Positions 24,258-34,512 are shown, counted from the stretch's first letter. The stretch: DNA of 64,000 nucleotides from Tangfeifania diversioriginum (GCF_900141875.1 NZ_FQZE01000009.1:1-64000); one strand, 5' to 3'. Notes: a model not told the origin generated them from the letters alone. Program-made: numbers and translations.

Positions 24258-25199
24258 TTAGCGGTAATATAACGAACTAATCGACTGATTTTTGTAAACC
24301 CTTTTAATAGCTTCGCCCATAGCATCGGCAATGGTAATGTATTTAATCTTTTCACTTTCCGATTTTTGTTTTATTGAATCGGTGAAATAGACTTCTTCAA
24401 GAGCCGAACGTTCGATGCGCTCGATGGCAGGCCCCGATAAAACACCGTGTGCCGCAAAAGCGCGCACACTGCTGGCACCTTTATCTTTCATTAAATTGGC
24501 TGCTTTGGTAATGGTGCCTGCTGTATCAATCATGTCATCAACAATAATCACATCTTTCCCTGACACATCACCAATAACAGTCATGCTGTTTATTTGATTT
24601 GCGCGTGCACGTGTTTTATGGCAAATTACCATGTCGGTTTGTAACATACGGGCGTATGTGTTGGCGCGTTTGGTACCCCCCACGTCGGGTGAGGCAATTA
24701 CCAGGTTTTCGAGTCCCATTTTGCTTATGAAAGGAATGAAAAGTGCCGAAGCAAAAAGATGGTCAACCGGTACATTGAAAAAGCCCTGGATTTGGTCGGC
24801 ATGTAAGTCCATTGTTATAATGCGGTCAACTCCCGAAGCAGAAAGTAAATCGGAAACGAGTTTTGCACCAATCGAAACACGTGGCTTGTCTTTTCTGTCT
24901 TGCCGGGCATAGCCAAAGTAGGGAATTACTGCAATAACCTTATAAGCACTGGCCCGTTTGGCGGCGTCAATCATTAAAAGGAGTTCGAGCAAATTATCGG
25001 CCGGCGGAGTGGTCGATTGCACGATAAAAACATGCGAACCGCGGATGGTTTCTTCATAACAAGGTTCAAATTCGCCATCTGCAAAAACGGGGCACGATGA
25101 TTGACCGAGGTCAACATCAAGGCTGTCGCATATTTTTTGCGTAAGATGTTGTGTGGCCCTGCCCGAAAAAATTTTTAAAGGATGATTTTTACTGCCCAT
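24258..25199 (-). CDS. prs: Ribose-phosphate pyrophosphokinase (PRPP synthetase)
   Basis: Starting at ATG 25199 gives 313 residues, the usual size; the in-frame extension upstream is not conserved. Class I PRPP synthetase motifs are present: KIFSGRATQHLTQKIC, GSHVFIVQSTTPPADNLLEL, IPYFGYARQDRKDKPR (ATP binding), TMDLHADQIQGFF (divalent metal His), and the PRPP loop VIIVDDMIDTAGTI. It makes PRPP for purine, pyrimidine, histidine and NAD synthesis. The tail VYKNQSISSLYY is the typical Bacteroidota C-terminus. Confidence 0.96.
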   Translation of the reverse strand: MGSKNHPLKIFSGRATQHLTQKICDSLDVDLGQSSCPVFADGEFEPCYEETIRGSHVFIVQSTTPPADNLLELLLMIDAAKRASAYKVIAVIPYFGYARQDRKDKPRVSIGAKLVSDLLSASGVDRIITMDLHADQIQGFFNVPVDHLFASALFIPFISKMGLENLVIASPDVGGTKRANTYARMLQTDMVICHKTRARANQINSMTVIGDVSGKDVIIVDDMIDTAGTITKAANLMKDKGASSVRAFAAHGVLSGPAIERIERSALEEVYFTDSIKQKSESEKIKYITIADAMGEAIKRVYKNQSISSLYYR

Positions 25200-25301
25200 C
25201 GCTAAATCAGTTTGGTTTTTATTACGGAAATCTAAAGATAATGCTTTATCATCTACACTTTTATCGATTTTCAAGATAATAATTTTTGATTAAATATAAA
25301 A

Positions 25302-25901
25302 TTACAAGTTTTCGTGGTTAATATCCTGTATAAATTTCAGAATTTCTTTTTTCCCTTCGCCGGTGGTTACTGATGATGTGAAAAATGGAGGCATTTCTTC
25401 CCAGCTTTCCAGCATTTTTGTTTTATAGTTTTCAATATTTTTTTCCAGTTCGCCGGGTTTTAATTTGTCGGTTTTGGTAAAAACAATAGAAAACGGAATC
25501 TGGCTTAATCCCAACCACTCCATAAACTCGAGGTCGATTGGTTGCGGCTCGTGGCGTGAATCAATCAGCACAAACAGGGCGTAAAGGTTTTCGCGCAGCA
25601 GGATGTATTTTCTGACAAATTTTTCCCATTTTTTCCGTTCTTTTCGGCCAATTTTTGCAAATCCGTATCCGGGCAAATCAACCAGGTACCACTCTTCGTT
25701 TATCAGGAAATGATTGATTAACTGCGTTTTTCCCGGATTGCCCGAAATTTTTGCCAGCGATTTTCGGTTGGTAAGCATATTGATGAGTGAGGACTTTCCC
25801 ACGTTCGACCGCCCTATAAATGCATATTCCGGCTTATTGGGGGGCGGACATTTTTCAATATCGGTGTTGCTTACTAAAAAACGGGCTTCTTTAATTTCCA
25901 T
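25302..25901 (-). CDS. engB: Ribosome biogenesis GTP-binding protein EngB (YihA/YsxC)
   Basis: The 199-residue GTPase begins at ATG 25901 ([20 protein letters not shown]), where homology begins; an upstream start would add nine poor residues. G1 is [15 protein letters not shown]3 is [14 protein letters not shown]4 is TKTDKLKP, and G5 [13 protein letters not shown]. EngB proteins act in late 50S assembly. It lies 102 bases upstream of prs and 118 bases downstream of manA on the same strand. Confidence 0.95.
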   Translation of the reverse strand: MEIKEARFLVSNTDIEKCPPPNKPEYAFIGRSNVGKSSLINMLTNRKSLAKISGNPGKTQLINHFLINEEWYLVDLPGYGFAKIGRKERKKWEKFVRKYILLRENLYALFVLIDSRHEPQPIDLEFMEWLGLSQIPFSIVFTKTDKLKPGELEKNIENYKTKMLESWEEMPPFFTSSVTTGEGKKEILKFIQDINHENL

Positions 25902-26019
25902 CGGGCAAAAATAATGCTGATTTGTCAATCAATAAAATTAAAACCGAATGATTTCTGTTTTATTGGTAAAATCTGATTCCGGTTCATGCTATTGGGAGTT
26001 TTAAAATTTTGTGATACTG

Positions 26020-27003
26020 TTACTTAATGTAGATTTCAAGAACTTTTGCACTTTCGGTTTCCGGTTTTAACCGGACCGACTCCAAACTTGCCGGCAAAAG
26101 TACTGTTTCACCTTTGTTTACTTTTTCATTTCCGCCTTCATATTCAATATTGAATTGACCTTCGAGCGTCATATAAACTACAAACGAATCGAAGTGGTGA
26201 TAGTCTTTTTCCAGTTTTTCCGAGAAATCGAGAATGTTGGTTGTGAAATAGTCGCAGCTGACAATTTCAGAAGATTTGTTTTTTTCTGCCTTGTATTTTG
26301 TTTTGTACTCGTCCTGGTAGGTAAAGTCAATGGCATCGAGCGCCAAATCAGTATGCAGTTCGCGTTTGTTTCCGTTTTCGTCTTTGCGGTCGTAGTCGTA
26401 AATGCGGTAAGTAACATCAGAGGTTTGCTGAATTTCGGCCAGTAAAATACCTTTTCCAATGGCATGCACGCGCCCGGCCGGGATGAAAAATACATCGCCC
26501 GTGGCAGTTTTTTCGTAGCACAGCAAATCAGTTAATTTCCCGTTTTCAAGGTATTCAAGGTATTTCTCGCGGGTTACCGGCTGGTTGAATCCTGAATTTA
26601 TGAGCGAACCGTCTTCAGCATTCACCACATACCACATTTCGGTTTTTCCGTAGGCATTGTGCCGTTTTTTTGAAAGTTCGTCGTTGGGGTGAACCTGAAT
26701 GGATAAATCGGCCTGGGCATCAATGAATTTGATGAGGAGCGGGAATTCAATCCCATATTTTTTGTAAATTTTTTCACCTACCAAATCGCCCATATAAACT
26801 TCGATGAGTTCCTGCAGGTTGTTGCCCTGAAGATATCCATTATTTACTTCCGAAATTTTACCTTCAACGGATGAAATTTCCCAGCTCTCGCCACAATTGG
26901 GGAGGTTGTCAATATCTTTGTTGAGTAATTCTTTCAGGCGATTGCCTCCCCAGATTTTTTCGTGCAAAATGGGCTTGAATTTCAACGGATACAAACCGGC
27001 CAT
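26020..27003 (-). CDS. manA: Mannose-6-phosphate isomerase, type I
   Basis: A 327-residue cupin-type isomerase interconverting mannose 6-phosphate and fructose 6-phosphate. The zinc ligands are visible in LSIQVHPND (Gln, His), KTEMWYVVNA (Glu) and PAGRVHAIGKG (His). PLKFKPILHEKIWGGNRLKE is the standard N-terminus of the short bacterial form. The C-terminal cupin ends in KVLEIYIK. It gives entry of mannose or supply of GDP-mannose. It follows the Dabb gene by 19 bases and may share its transcript. Confidence 0.94.
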   Translation of the reverse strand: MAGLYPLKFKPILHEKIWGGNRLKELLNKDIDNLPNCGESWEISSVEGKISEVNNGYLQGNNLQELIEVYMGDLVGEKIYKKYGIEFPLLIKFIDAQADLSIQVHPNDELSKKRHNAYGKTEMWYVVNAEDGSLINSGFNQPVTREKYLEYLENGKLTDLLCYEKTATGDVFFIPAGRVHAIGKGILLAEIQQTSDVTYRIYDYDRKDENGNKRELHTDLALDAIDFTYQDEYKTKYKAEKNKSSEIVSCDYFTTNILDFSEKLEKDYHHFDSFVVYMTLEGQFNIEYEGGNEKVNKGETVLLPASLESVRLKPETESAKVLEIYIK

Positions 27004-27022
27004 AATTTTTATTTTTTATGAA

Positions 27023-27322
27023 TTAAAATTTGTAATCAACAGCAGCACGTTCCGATGTGGTTTCTTTAATGCGTTCCACCACTTTTAAATGTTCAGGATG
27101 CACGCGATAGGTGTCCAAATCTTCCAGCGATTCGAAATGAGATATTAGTGCAATGTCGTAGCTTTTAGCTTTTAGTTCGTAGTTAGTGCCAACTTCAAGG
27201 TGTTTTACTTCTTTTATTTTTCCTTTCAGGCTCTCGAGCAATGATTTGAGTTCTTCAACAACTTTTGTTTTTTCATTTGCCGGGTAATCCTTCAGTTTAA
27301 AAAGTACAATGTGGTTAATCAT
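27023..27322 (-). CDS. Dabb-family (stress-responsive alpha/beta barrel) protein
   Basis: This 99-residue protein has the dimeric alpha/beta barrel signature: MINHIVLFKLKD at the start, KIKEVKHLEVGTNYE, DIALISHFESLEDLDTYRVHP and HLKVVERIK near the end. No enzymatic residue is diagnostic, and the function of bacterial Dabb proteins is mostly unknown. It precedes manA on the same strand, and diverges from udk (118-base gap). Confidence 0.88.
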   Translation of the reverse strand: MINHIVLFKLKDYPANEKTKVVEELKSLLESLKGKIKEVKHLEVGTNYELKAKSYDIALISHFESLEDLDTYRVHPEHLKVVERIKETTSERAAVDYKF

Positions 27323-27439
27323 AGCCTTGCTAATTTTTGTATCTTAGATTTTTCTGCCAGCGAAATTAGTGTTTTATTAGCAGCTGCATTAATTGATTTC
27401 ATTTAATTCTGTCAGTTTTAACAATTAACTAAAAAGAAG

Positions 27440-28054
27440 ATGCTTGTAATTGGCGTTGCCGGCGGCACCGGTTCGGGAAAAACAACTGTGGTACGGAAAA
27501 TTGCCGAACAATTTCAGGAAGATGAAGTGGCCATCCTTTCGCAGGATTCGTATTATTTCGATAACAGCCACCTGAGCCTTGAGGAACGAAGGAAGAAGAA
27601 TTTCGATCATCCTGATTCGGTGGAATTTGGTTTGATGATAGACCATGTAAAAAAACTTCAAAAAGGAATTCCGGTAAATGAACCGGTTTATTCTTTTATC
27701 AGCTGCACCCGTATGGAAGAAAGCCGGCAGGTAACTCCCAAAGAAGTTTTAATTGTTGAAGGGATTCTGTGCCTCACAAATAAAGCCTTGCGCAATTTAA
27801 TGGACATCAAAGTTTTTGTCGATTGCGATTCGGATATTCGGTTGTCGAGAGTCATCAGGCGCGATATGAACGAGCGGAGCCGAAATGTTGACCAGGTACT
27901 CGACCGCTACGAAAAAACAGTACGCCCCAGCCACCTGCAGTTTATTGAGCCCACCAAACGTTTTGCCGACATTATAATTCCGCAGGGGGGCATGAACCAG
28001 GTGGCAATTAATATACTGACAAATCACATCAACCACACCTTAAAAAACAATTGA
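27440..28054 (+). CDS. udk: Uridine kinase
   Basis: A 204-residue P-loop kinase: LVIGVAGGTGSGKTTVVRKI at the N-terminus, LSQDSYYFD with the catalytic aspartate, NFDHPDSVEFGLM, LIVEGILCL (Walker B-like) and DIRLSRVIRRDMNERSRN (lid arginines). It phosphorylates uridine and cytidine in pyrimidine salvage. The stop codon directly abuts the start of the exonuclease gene, so the two should be translated together. Confidence 0.95.
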   Translation: MLVIGVAGGTGSGKTTVVRKIAEQFQEDEVAILSQDSYYFDNSHLSLEERRKKNFDHPDSVEFGLMIDHVKKLQKGIPVNEPVYSFISCTRMEESRQVTPKEVLIVEGILCLTNKALRNLMDIKVFVDCDSDIRLSRVIRRDMNERSRNVDQVLDRYEKTVRPSHLQFIEPTKRFADIIIPQGGMNQVAINILTNHINHTLKNN

Positions 28055-28777
28055 ATGCTGAAAAATTTAAACATTGAAGAAGTCCTGTTTCTCGATATTG
28101 AAACTGTGCCGCTTGCACCGGAATATAACGATTTGAACGAAAAGTGGAAGCAGCTTTGGGAAAATAAAATGAAGTTTCAGATTAACAACGACGAGCCTGC
28201 CGAGGTACTTTACGACCGTGCCGGTATTTATGCCGAGTTTGGCCGGATTGTCTGTATTTCAGCCGGGTATGTTTTTCAAAAGCAGGGCGAGTTGGTTTTC
28301 AGGGTAAAATCGTTTACCAACGATGATGAAAAGGTTTTAATTCAGAATTTTTTCAATGCATGGGATGCTTTTTCGCGCACCGGGAAAAGAAGGCTTTGCG
28401 CACATAACGGGCAGGAATTTGATTTCCCCTATATTGCCCGGCGTGCCTTGGTGAATAATTTGGTATTGCCAAAAATATTTGACATTGCCGGTGCCAAACC
28501 CTGGGAACTTAAAGATCGGCTGATTGACACACTGCAGTTATGGAAATTTGGCGACTACAAACATTACACTTCTTTGTCGCTGCTGTGCGAATTGTTTAAT
28601 ATTCCAACGCCAAAAGATGACATCGATGGCAGCCAGGTGGCTAAAATTTACTGGGAAGAAAATGATATTGGCCGGATTGCAAAATATTGCGAAAAAGATA
28701 CATTGGCAGTGGCCAATTTACTGCTTAAATATAAAGGCAATAAAATTATTCCTATAGAGAATATGGAGGTGGCTTAG
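28055..28777 (+). CDS. PolB-like DEDD 3'-5' exonuclease
   Basis: The 240-residue protein has the DEDD exonuclease motifs: Exo I in [15 protein letters not shown] (D, E), Exo II in [19 protein letters not shown] (D), and Exo III in [17 protein letters not shown] (Y...D, DEDDy type). It corresponds to the predicted 3'-5' exonuclease family related to PolB, in which no polymerase domain is attached. Its exact substrate is not known. It begins on the base after the udk stop and its last 4 bases overlap the convergent smpB stop. Confidence 0.88.
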   Translation: MLKNLNIEEVLFLDIETVPLAPEYNDLNEKWKQLWENKMKFQINNDEPAEVLYDRAGIYAEFGRIVCISAGYVFQKQGELVFRVKSFTNDDEKVLIQNFFNAWDAFSRTGKRRLCAHNGQEFDFPYIARRALVNNLVLPKIFDIAGAKPWELKDRLIDTLQLWKFGDYKHYTSLSLLCELFNIPTPKDDIDGSQVAKIYWEENDIGRIAKYCEKDTLAVANLLLKYKGNKIIPIENMEVA

Positions 28778-29232
28778 AACTTCATCATCCGGTCCATTTC
28801 CCGTTTCGAATCTTTTTGTTTTAACGTTTCGCGCTTGTCATACATTTTTTTACCACGTGCCAGGGCAATTTCGAGCTTGGCCAGGCCCCGGTCGTTAATA
28901 AAAAGACGAGTTGGCACAATGGTGAATCCCGATTCTTTTGTTTTGCGATCCAGTTTTTGCAGTTCTTTTTTTGTTAAGAGTAATTTCCGGTCGCGTTTGG
29001 CCTCGTGATTGCTGTGGGTTCCCATTTCATACTCCGAAATGTGAACGTTCCGGGCATAAAGCTCGCCCGAATAGAACTGGCAATACGCATCGCTCAAATT
29101 TACTTTGCCGTTTCTGATTGATTTGATTTCTGTACCTGCCAGCTGCATGCCGGCAACAAACTTTTCAATCAGTTCATACTCAAATGTAGCCTTGCGGTTC
29201 TTTACGTTAATATTTCCTTTTTGATGTGCCAC
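28774..29232 (-). CDS. smpB: SsrA-binding protein SmpB
   Basis: A 152-residue tmRNA partner needed for trans-translation. Motifs: [66 protein letters not shown], and [20 protein letters not shown] with the C-terminal helix that reads into the mRNA channel. It overlaps the upstream membrane-protein gene by 1 base. The tmRNA gene itself was not found in this window. Confidence 0.96.
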   Translation of the reverse strand: MAHQKGNINVKNRKATFEYELIEKFVAGMQLAGTEIKSIRNGKVNLSDAYCQFYSGELYARNVHISEYEMGTHSNHEAKRDRKLLLTKKELQKLDRKTKESGFTIVPTRLFINDRGLAKLEIALARGKKMYDKRETLKQKDSKREMDRMMKF

Positions 29233-29801
29233 TATAAATATGCGGTTAAAAGTTTCGACAACGAGACACTTAAAAAACTAAAGATAAAAAAGTTTACCAG
29301 AATAGTAATTAGCGCGTACTTCTCAAATTTGCGTTCCGGAAAATCCAGCAACTCTTTTGCCCCCACCCAAAAAATATAAAAGCTGTACAAACCCAGTGCA
29401 TCCACCACGTACAGAAACTGGAAAAGGCCTGTAATAATGGAAACCAGCAAAAACGGGGTGAGTGAGAAAGCAACCAGCCTGCGGGCAGACGATTTGTTTT
29501 TTACTCCTCCAAAAGTTTTCATCAGATGATAAGTGAAAAACACCGAAATGAAATATTGTAAAGTGAAAAGCAAAATTTCGCGGAGCGATTTTAGCAGGGC
29601 AAAATCAGCATAATAATTATTGTTTTTTAGAAATTCACCTAAAAAAACAGCAATTGCAACTACTGCCAATAGTGGAACAAAGTAGCTGAAAAACAGGTTT
29701 TTTTTTGGTGATTTGTGCTGTTTCTGTTCGTTCCAGAATTCTTTTGGTTTAAAAATTACTGAACGTACTATCTGAAGATTTTCCAATACTGAAATTCCCA
29801 T
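29232..29801 (-). CDS. Yip1-like integral membrane protein
   Basis: A 189-residue protein with about five hydrophobic helices. The start, [19 protein letters not shown], followed by [16 protein letters not shown], and the later [21 protein letters not shown], are the usual pattern of bacterial Yip1/DUF1282-type proteins of Bacteroidota. Function unknown. Its stop overlaps the smpB start by one base, so it is the first gene of a two-gene unit. Confidence 0.75.
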   Translation of the reverse strand: MGISVLENLQIVRSVIFKPKEFWNEQKQHKSPKKNLFFSYFVPLLAVVAIAVFLGEFLKNNNYYADFALLKSLREILLFTLQYFISVFFTYHLMKTFGGVKNKSSARRLVAFSLTPFLLVSIITGLFQFLYVVDALGLYSFYIFWVGAKELLDFPERKFEKYALITILVNFFIFSFLSVSLSKLLTAYL

Positions 29802-29877
29802 ATTCTCTCCTTAAATTCGCTGCAAAAATACATTTTATTCAGCGGCTAAAAATTTTATCCTGCAAAATTGACAAAAA

Positions 29878-31896
29878 TTATTTTTTCTTCTCCTTCAGTA
29901 ATTTTTCCAGTGCAAACATTTCGTCGCGCAGGCGGGCGGCTTCAATGAAATCAAGATCTTTAGCCGCTGCTCTCATCTGTTTGCGGGTTTTTTCGATGGT
30001 TTTTTCCAGGCCTTCGGGGCTCATATATTGAACTACCGGATCGGCAGCTACATCGGGATGAACTGTATCTGCATATTCTTCCGGTTTTTTGCCACTCCTG
30101 TACTCGTATCCAATAATTTCACGCGTAGGTTTAACAATGGCAGTAGGAATGATATTATTTTCTTCGTTGTATTTGAGCTGTTTTTCTCTCCGGTAGTTTG
30201 TAGAATCGATAGTGCGCTGCATCGAGTCGGTTACTTTATCGGCATACATAATTACCTCTCCGTTCAGGTTACGTGCAGCACGGCCGGCCGTTTGTGTCAG
30301 CGATCGTTCTGAACGAAGGAATCCTTCTTTATCGGCATCGAGAATGGCCACCAGCGAAACTTCCGGTAAATCCAGACCCTCGCGGAGCAGGTTAATTCCC
30401 ACCAGCACATTGAATTCCCCTCTGCGCAGTTGCTCCATTATTTCAACACGTTCCATGGTGTCCACATCGGAATGAATATAACGCGTTTTTACGCCCATGT
30501 TCAGCAGGTATTTCGAAAGCTCTTCGGCCATTCGTTTGGTGAGGGTGGTTACCAGTGTACGTTCATTTTTTTCAATACGAAGGTTGATTTCGTGCATCAG
30601 GTCGTCAATCTGGTTGGTACTTGGCCGCACGTCGATTATGGGATCGAGCAGGCCGGTTGGCCGGATAATTTGTTCCACCACCACACCGTCGCATTTGGCC
30701 AGTTCGTAATCCGCCGGAGTGGCACTTACATAAACTACCTGGTTCACCAGTTTTTCAAACTCTTCAAATTTCAATGGGCGGTTGTCCATTGCTGCAGGCA
30801 GCCGGAATCCATATTCCACCAGTGTTGTTTTGCGCGAATTGTCGCCACCGTACATCGCCCTGATTTGTGGAATTGTTACGTGACTTTCGTCGATAACACA
30901 CATAAAATCGTCAGGGAAATAATCGAGCAAACAAAATGGGCGAGACCCCGGACTCCGTCCGTCGAAATAGCGCGAATAATTTTCAATGCCCGGACAGTAG
31001 CCCAGTTCGCGCATCATTTCCAAATCGTACTCCACCCGTTCCTGAATGCGTTTGGCTTCCTGCGGTTTACCAATTTCATTAAAATAATCGATTTGCCCCA
31101 CCAGGTCGTCCTGAATTTGTTTGATGGCTGAATTCATACGAGCTTTGGTAGTCACAAATATATTGGCCGGGTAAATCACCACTTCGTCCATCTGGCCGTA
31201 GGTCTGGCCGGTTTCCGGATCGAAACTGGAAATTTCTTCCACCTCGTCGCCCCAGAAAACCACCCGGATTCCGGTGTCGGCATAAGCCGGAAAAATATCG
31301 ACGGTGTCGCCTTTCACCCTGAAATTACCCCGCTGGAAATCTACTTCCGTTCGGGAATAAAGCGCATCTACCAGTTGACGGAGCATGGCATTCCGCGAAA
31401 CCGCCTGTCCAACTTTCAGTTCAGTAACATTGGCGTGAAAATCTTCGGGGTTTCCAATTCCGTACAAGCACGAAACAGATGAAACCACCACCACGTCACG
31501 TCTTCCGGAAAGCAGTGCCGAAGTGGTGCTCAGCCGCAGTTTTTCAATATCCTTGTTTATGGAAAGGTCTTTTTCGATGTAAGTATCGGTGGTAGGAAGA
31601 TAAGCTTCGGGTTGGTAATAATCGTAGTACGACACAAAATATTCCACGGCATTTTCGGGGAAAAACTGTTTCATTTCGCCGTAAAGCTGGGCGGCCAGTG
31701 TTTTGTTGTGGCTTAGAATCAGGGTGGGCCGCTGCACTTGCTCAACTACATTGGCCATGGTAAACGTTTTTCCCGAGCCGGTAACCCCGAGCAGGGTTTG
31801 AAACCGGTCGCCGTTTTCAATTCCCTCAGCCAGCTGCCGGATGGCTTCCGGCTGATCACCGGTTGGTTTATATTCCGAGGCTACTTTGAATTTCAT
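29878..31896 (-). CDS. uvrB: Excinuclease ABC subunit UvrB
   Basis: A full-length 672-residue DNA repair helicase-like subunit. Walker A LLGVTGSGKTFTMANV near residue 38, the damage-probing beta-hairpin YYDYYQPEAYLPTTDTYIEK near residues 90-110, VIDESH motif II, helicase motifs V and VI (GINLLREGLDLPEV, QTAGRAARN) and the C-terminal UVR motif (AAKDLDFIEAARLRDEMFAL), which contacts UvrC. Stands alone; a large antisense open frame inside it is a shadow of coding bias. Confidence 0.98.
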   Translation of the reverse strand: MKFKVASEYKPTGDQPEAIRQLAEGIENGDRFQTLLGVTGSGKTFTMANVVEQVQRPTLILSHNKTLAAQLYGEMKQFFPENAVEYFVSYYDYYQPEAYLPTTDTYIEKDLSINKDIEKLRLSTTSALLSGRRDVVVVSSVSCLYGIGNPEDFHANVTELKVGQAVSRNAMLRQLVDALYSRTEVDFQRGNFRVKGDTVDIFPAYADTGIRVVFWGDEVEEISSFDPETGQTYGQMDEVVIYPANIFVTTKARMNSAIKQIQDDLVGQIDYFNEIGKPQEAKRIQERVEYDLEMMRELGYCPGIENYSRYFDGRSPGSRPFCLLDYFPDDFMCVIDESHVTIPQIRAMYGGDNSRKTTLVEYGFRLPAAMDNRPLKFEEFEKLVNQVVYVSATPADYELAKCDGVVVEQIIRPTGLLDPIIDVRPSTNQIDDLMHEINLRIEKNERTLVTTLTKRMAEELSKYLLNMGVKTRYIHSDVDTMERVEIMEQLRRGEFNVLVGINLLREGLDLPEVSLVAILDADKEGFLRSERSLTQTAGRAARNLNGEVIMYADKVTDSMQRTIDSTNYRREKQLKYNEENNIIPTAIVKPTREIIGYEYRSGKKPEEYADTVHPDVAADPVVQYMSPEGLEKTIEKTRKQMRAAAKDLDFIEAARLRDEMFALEKLLKEKKK

Positions 31897-32110
31897 GCTG
31901 CAAAATTAGGTAACTGATTGATAAAAAAGAAATGTGGTTTGTACTAAACAAATCTCCAAAATACTGATCACAACCTGAATTTTTGCTGATTGGCTAATGT
32001 TATGTTTGCTGAAAATGAAGTACTTAATGTAATATATTGGATAAACCCTGCGTTTTGTATTTAGTTAGTATTAATTTTGGAAGCTCAAAAAATGATAATT
32101 TTTAAGATTG

Positions 32111-32812
32111 ATGAATAAAACAATTATTACTTTTTTACTGATGCTGTCAGTTTTTGTACAGGCAAAAGCCGGAGCAAATTTACTGCGATCCAATCAAACG
32201 GACGAAGCAGGTTCCGGTATTTTTGCCGGGGCGCTGGCATCAACAAATGGTTTAGGGCTGGATGTTCAGTATCAGATAAACAAGCGGTTTACTTTAAAGG
32301 CGGGGTATGAGACTTTAAATTTCAACCATTCTTTTAACCTGACCGAAGACGATATTGATTACGCTGCTAACCTGAATTACAAAACAGGTGGAATTTCCTT
32401 GTTGTTGAACTGGTTTTACCGGCCGGCGTTGTACTTATCCGGAGGTGTGGTTATAAATAAATTTCAGCCGGGTTTGGCAGGAGAGGCGGTAAGCGATATG
32501 GAGTATGGCGATATTTCCATCCCGGCAGAAGATGTGGGAGATTTCAATTTTCAGTTTAAATCTTCAGTGAAGACTGCTCCATACATAGCTGCCGGCTTTC
32601 GTAAGTTTTTGGGAAAGCAGAAAAGAATAGCCTATAATTTTGAAACCGGACTATATTACATGGGGCCGCCTGAACTGGAGATTTCAGCGAGTGGTTTGTT
32701 AAAGCCCATTGCAGATTCGGCTCATGATCATAAAACCTACCTTGAAGATCAATTTTCTGTTTACAAATTTTATCCGGTAGTAAAATTTGCTATTGCCGTC
32801 AGGCTTTTTTAA
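32111..32812 (+). CDS. Outer-membrane beta-barrel-like protein of unknown function
   Basis: The 233-residue protein has a signal peptide (residues 1-22, FLLMLSVFVQAKAG) and alternating hydrophobic strands with a C-terminal aromatic residue (VVKFAIAVRLF), as in small outer-membrane barrels. Typical strand patterns are GLDVQYQINKRFTLKAGYET and KRIAYNFETGLYYMG. No named family is evident to me. ATG at 32111 is chosen over the TTG one codon upstream. The next gene, a 546-residue lipoprotein, starts 24 bases downstream and the pair probably acts together at the cell surface. A -7-like TAATTTTG lies at 32072-32079. Confidence 0.6.
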   Translation: MNKTIITFLLMLSVFVQAKAGANLLRSNQTDEAGSGIFAGALASTNGLGLDVQYQINKRFTLKAGYETLNFNHSFNLTEDDIDYAANLNYKTGGISLLLNWFYRPALYLSGGVVINKFQPGLAGEAVSDMEYGDISIPAEDVGDFNFQFKSSVKTAPYIAAGFRKFLGKQKRIAYNFETGLYYMGPPELEISASGLLKPIADSAHDHKTYLEDQFSVYKFYPVVKFAIAVRLF

Positions 32813-32836
32813 TTTGGTAATTAAAATGTTATAAAT

Positions 32837-34477
32837 ATGAAGAACACTAAATTTAACACAATAAAAATTACAGTAGTAATAATAATTGCTGCACTTTTTG
32901 CAGGTTGCAGCGATTACCTCGACAACCCTTTAAAAGATAAAGAAACAGGCGATGACATCAACCTGCTTATTCTCGATTTTAATTTTTTTAATACCCGGAT
33001 GACTTACAAGCTGATTGATGTTACAACTGGTGAGTTGATTTCCAGTACCGCTACCATCAGCTTTTCCGGAGAAAACGGGAACGATATTGTCACTTTTTCG
33101 GGCGAAAAAAATCCTGAATATGTGTCTGATCTGGGACAGTTGGAGCTCACCGTTGACCCAGCCGTGACAATAAGTGAAAGCAGCCCATTCAAATTTTCAG
33201 TGAATGTGGAGGCAGAAGGTTATAACAATTTAACCAAAGCCTTTCAACTGAAAAATGAAGGCAAAAAAACGTTTGAACTGTATTTGTCGAAGACTGAGGA
33301 TGAAGATGAAAGTGAAATTGGCGGCGAAATCGATTACGGAGACGGAGACACAACCATTGTGTTTTCTAAAGTTGAAAGTGATGGATTGAAATCGGCGGTC
33401 GAAGAAAAGGCCTACAAAATACAATATGAAATTTCCCTGAATGATTTGGCAAAATTTAAAGATACAAACGGCGATTTATTTTTTGCATCTTCGGAAGAGG
33501 TGACAGAGGCAATCAATAACGATCCCGAAAATTTCATTAGCCTCTCACTAAAATCATTCTCCAATTATTCGCCCGAAATTGATGTGGTGAACATTGATGG
33601 CATTCCAACCAGTGTCCTGTTTCAAAAACTGGAAACCGGAAGAATTGAAAAAATTACTTTAGTGGGACGCGAAGTGGGAGACTTGAACGGCGGTGTAGTA
33701 AAGTTGAATTCAGAATATACCGGCGCGCCGGAACCCGACATTTTTGGATTTGCCGTTTTTAGTGATGTGTGGGATATTCTCGGAACACAGTCGGTTTACA
33801 ACTCGCTGGACATCAGTTACACCCTGGTGAAAGCATCTGCCGAAAATCTTTGTGATACCGGAAGTAAAATTACTTTTCAGTCGGGAGTAACATCCAGTTT
33901 TTCTATTGATGCTGACGTGTACGACATGAATGACAACTTGTTGACCACCATTAATTTTAAAGGAAATTTCCCTGAGGAATTTACCGTGGAGAACACGCCG
34001 CAAAAAGCAGTGAAACTTGTTTTCCGTGATAATAATCCGGCCTTCAAACCCATTCCAACTCTTCAAATCGATAATTTCTGTTCGGGTAGTTACACGGTGA
34101 ATGTTGACCCAAAGGAAAATTACGAACAATACCAGGTTGTTCTGAAAGCTTATTGTCCCGACAACCCGGGCGTTGCCGTTGCTCCAACTTACAGCGGTGA
34201 ATTCAAAATTAAAGACAGCGATAATCCGTGGCAGGGAGTTGATATGGCCGGCGGCGTAGTTGACTTGCTTGCTTTGCCCGGCCAGGAGTACGAATTCCGG
34301 TTGCTTTGGGAAGACGAATGGGAGTACTCCACTTTGTTTACCGAATTTGCTGACGACGGTTCATATCTGCACGAAATTGGCTCTGATGTAAGTTCCGAAT
34401 TGATGGAAGACGGTAGGGTCAGAATAAAAATTGACCATAAATTCAGCCAGAGTGTTTGTGACGATATGAACTGGTAG
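32837..34477 (+). CDS. Large lipoprotein of unknown function
   Basis: The 546-residue protein has a lipoprotein signal ending AALFAGCSDYLDN (lipidated cysteine ~residue 24), followed by acidic residues that in Bacteroidota favour surface export. Beyond that it seems all-beta: repeated Ig-like or carboxypeptidase-regulatory-like segments (FNTRMTYKLIDVTTGELIS, KFSVNVEAEGYNNLTKAF), then an acidic linker rich in Glu/Asp at ~155-175, and later domains with paired cysteines. No enzyme motif was found. The CarboxypepD_reg-like first domain, with 'GYNNL' turn, fits a surface protein that anchors or binds. It is co-oriented with the barrel gene 24 bases upstream and is followed by a terminator. Confidence 0.6.
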   Translation: MKNTKFNTIKITVVIIIAALFAGCSDYLDNPLKDKETGDDINLLILDFNFFNTRMTYKLIDVTTGELISSTATISFSGENGNDIVTFSGEKNPEYVSDLGQLELTVDPAVTISESSPFKFSVNVEAEGYNNLTKAFQLKNEGKKTFELYLSKTEDEDESEIGGEIDYGDGDTTIVFSKVESDGLKSAVEEKAYKIQYEISLNDLAKFKDTNGDLFFASSEEVTEAINNDPENFISLSLKSFSNYSPEIDVVNIDGIPTSVLFQKLETGRIEKITLVGREVGDLNGGVVKLNSEYTGAPEPDIFGFAVFSDVWDILGTQSVYNSLDISYTLVKASAENLCDTGSKITFQSGVTSSFSIDADVYDMNDNLLTTINFKGNFPEEFTVENTPQKAVKLVFRDNNPAFKPIPTLQIDNFCSGSYTVNVDPKENYEQYQVVLKAYCPDNPGVAVAPTYSGEFKIKDSDNPWQGVDMAGGVVDLLALPGQEYEFRLLWEDEWEYSTLFTEFADDGSYLHEIGSDVSSELMEDGRVRIKIDHKFSQSVCDDMNW

Positions 34478-34512
34478 TTCGATGGGGTGATAACTGATTC
34501 TCTTAGGTTTTC

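Noticed and set aside
30430-31131. A 233-codon plus-strand open frame inside uvrB
   Set aside because: It is antisense to a perfectly conserved gene and has no protein-like pattern; a codon-bias shadow.
31982-32008. TTTG...TATGTTTG as a promoter for the barrel/lipoprotein pair
   Set aside because: The spacer is only 15 bases, shorter than the usual 17-23, and the start would be ~100 bases from the ATG.
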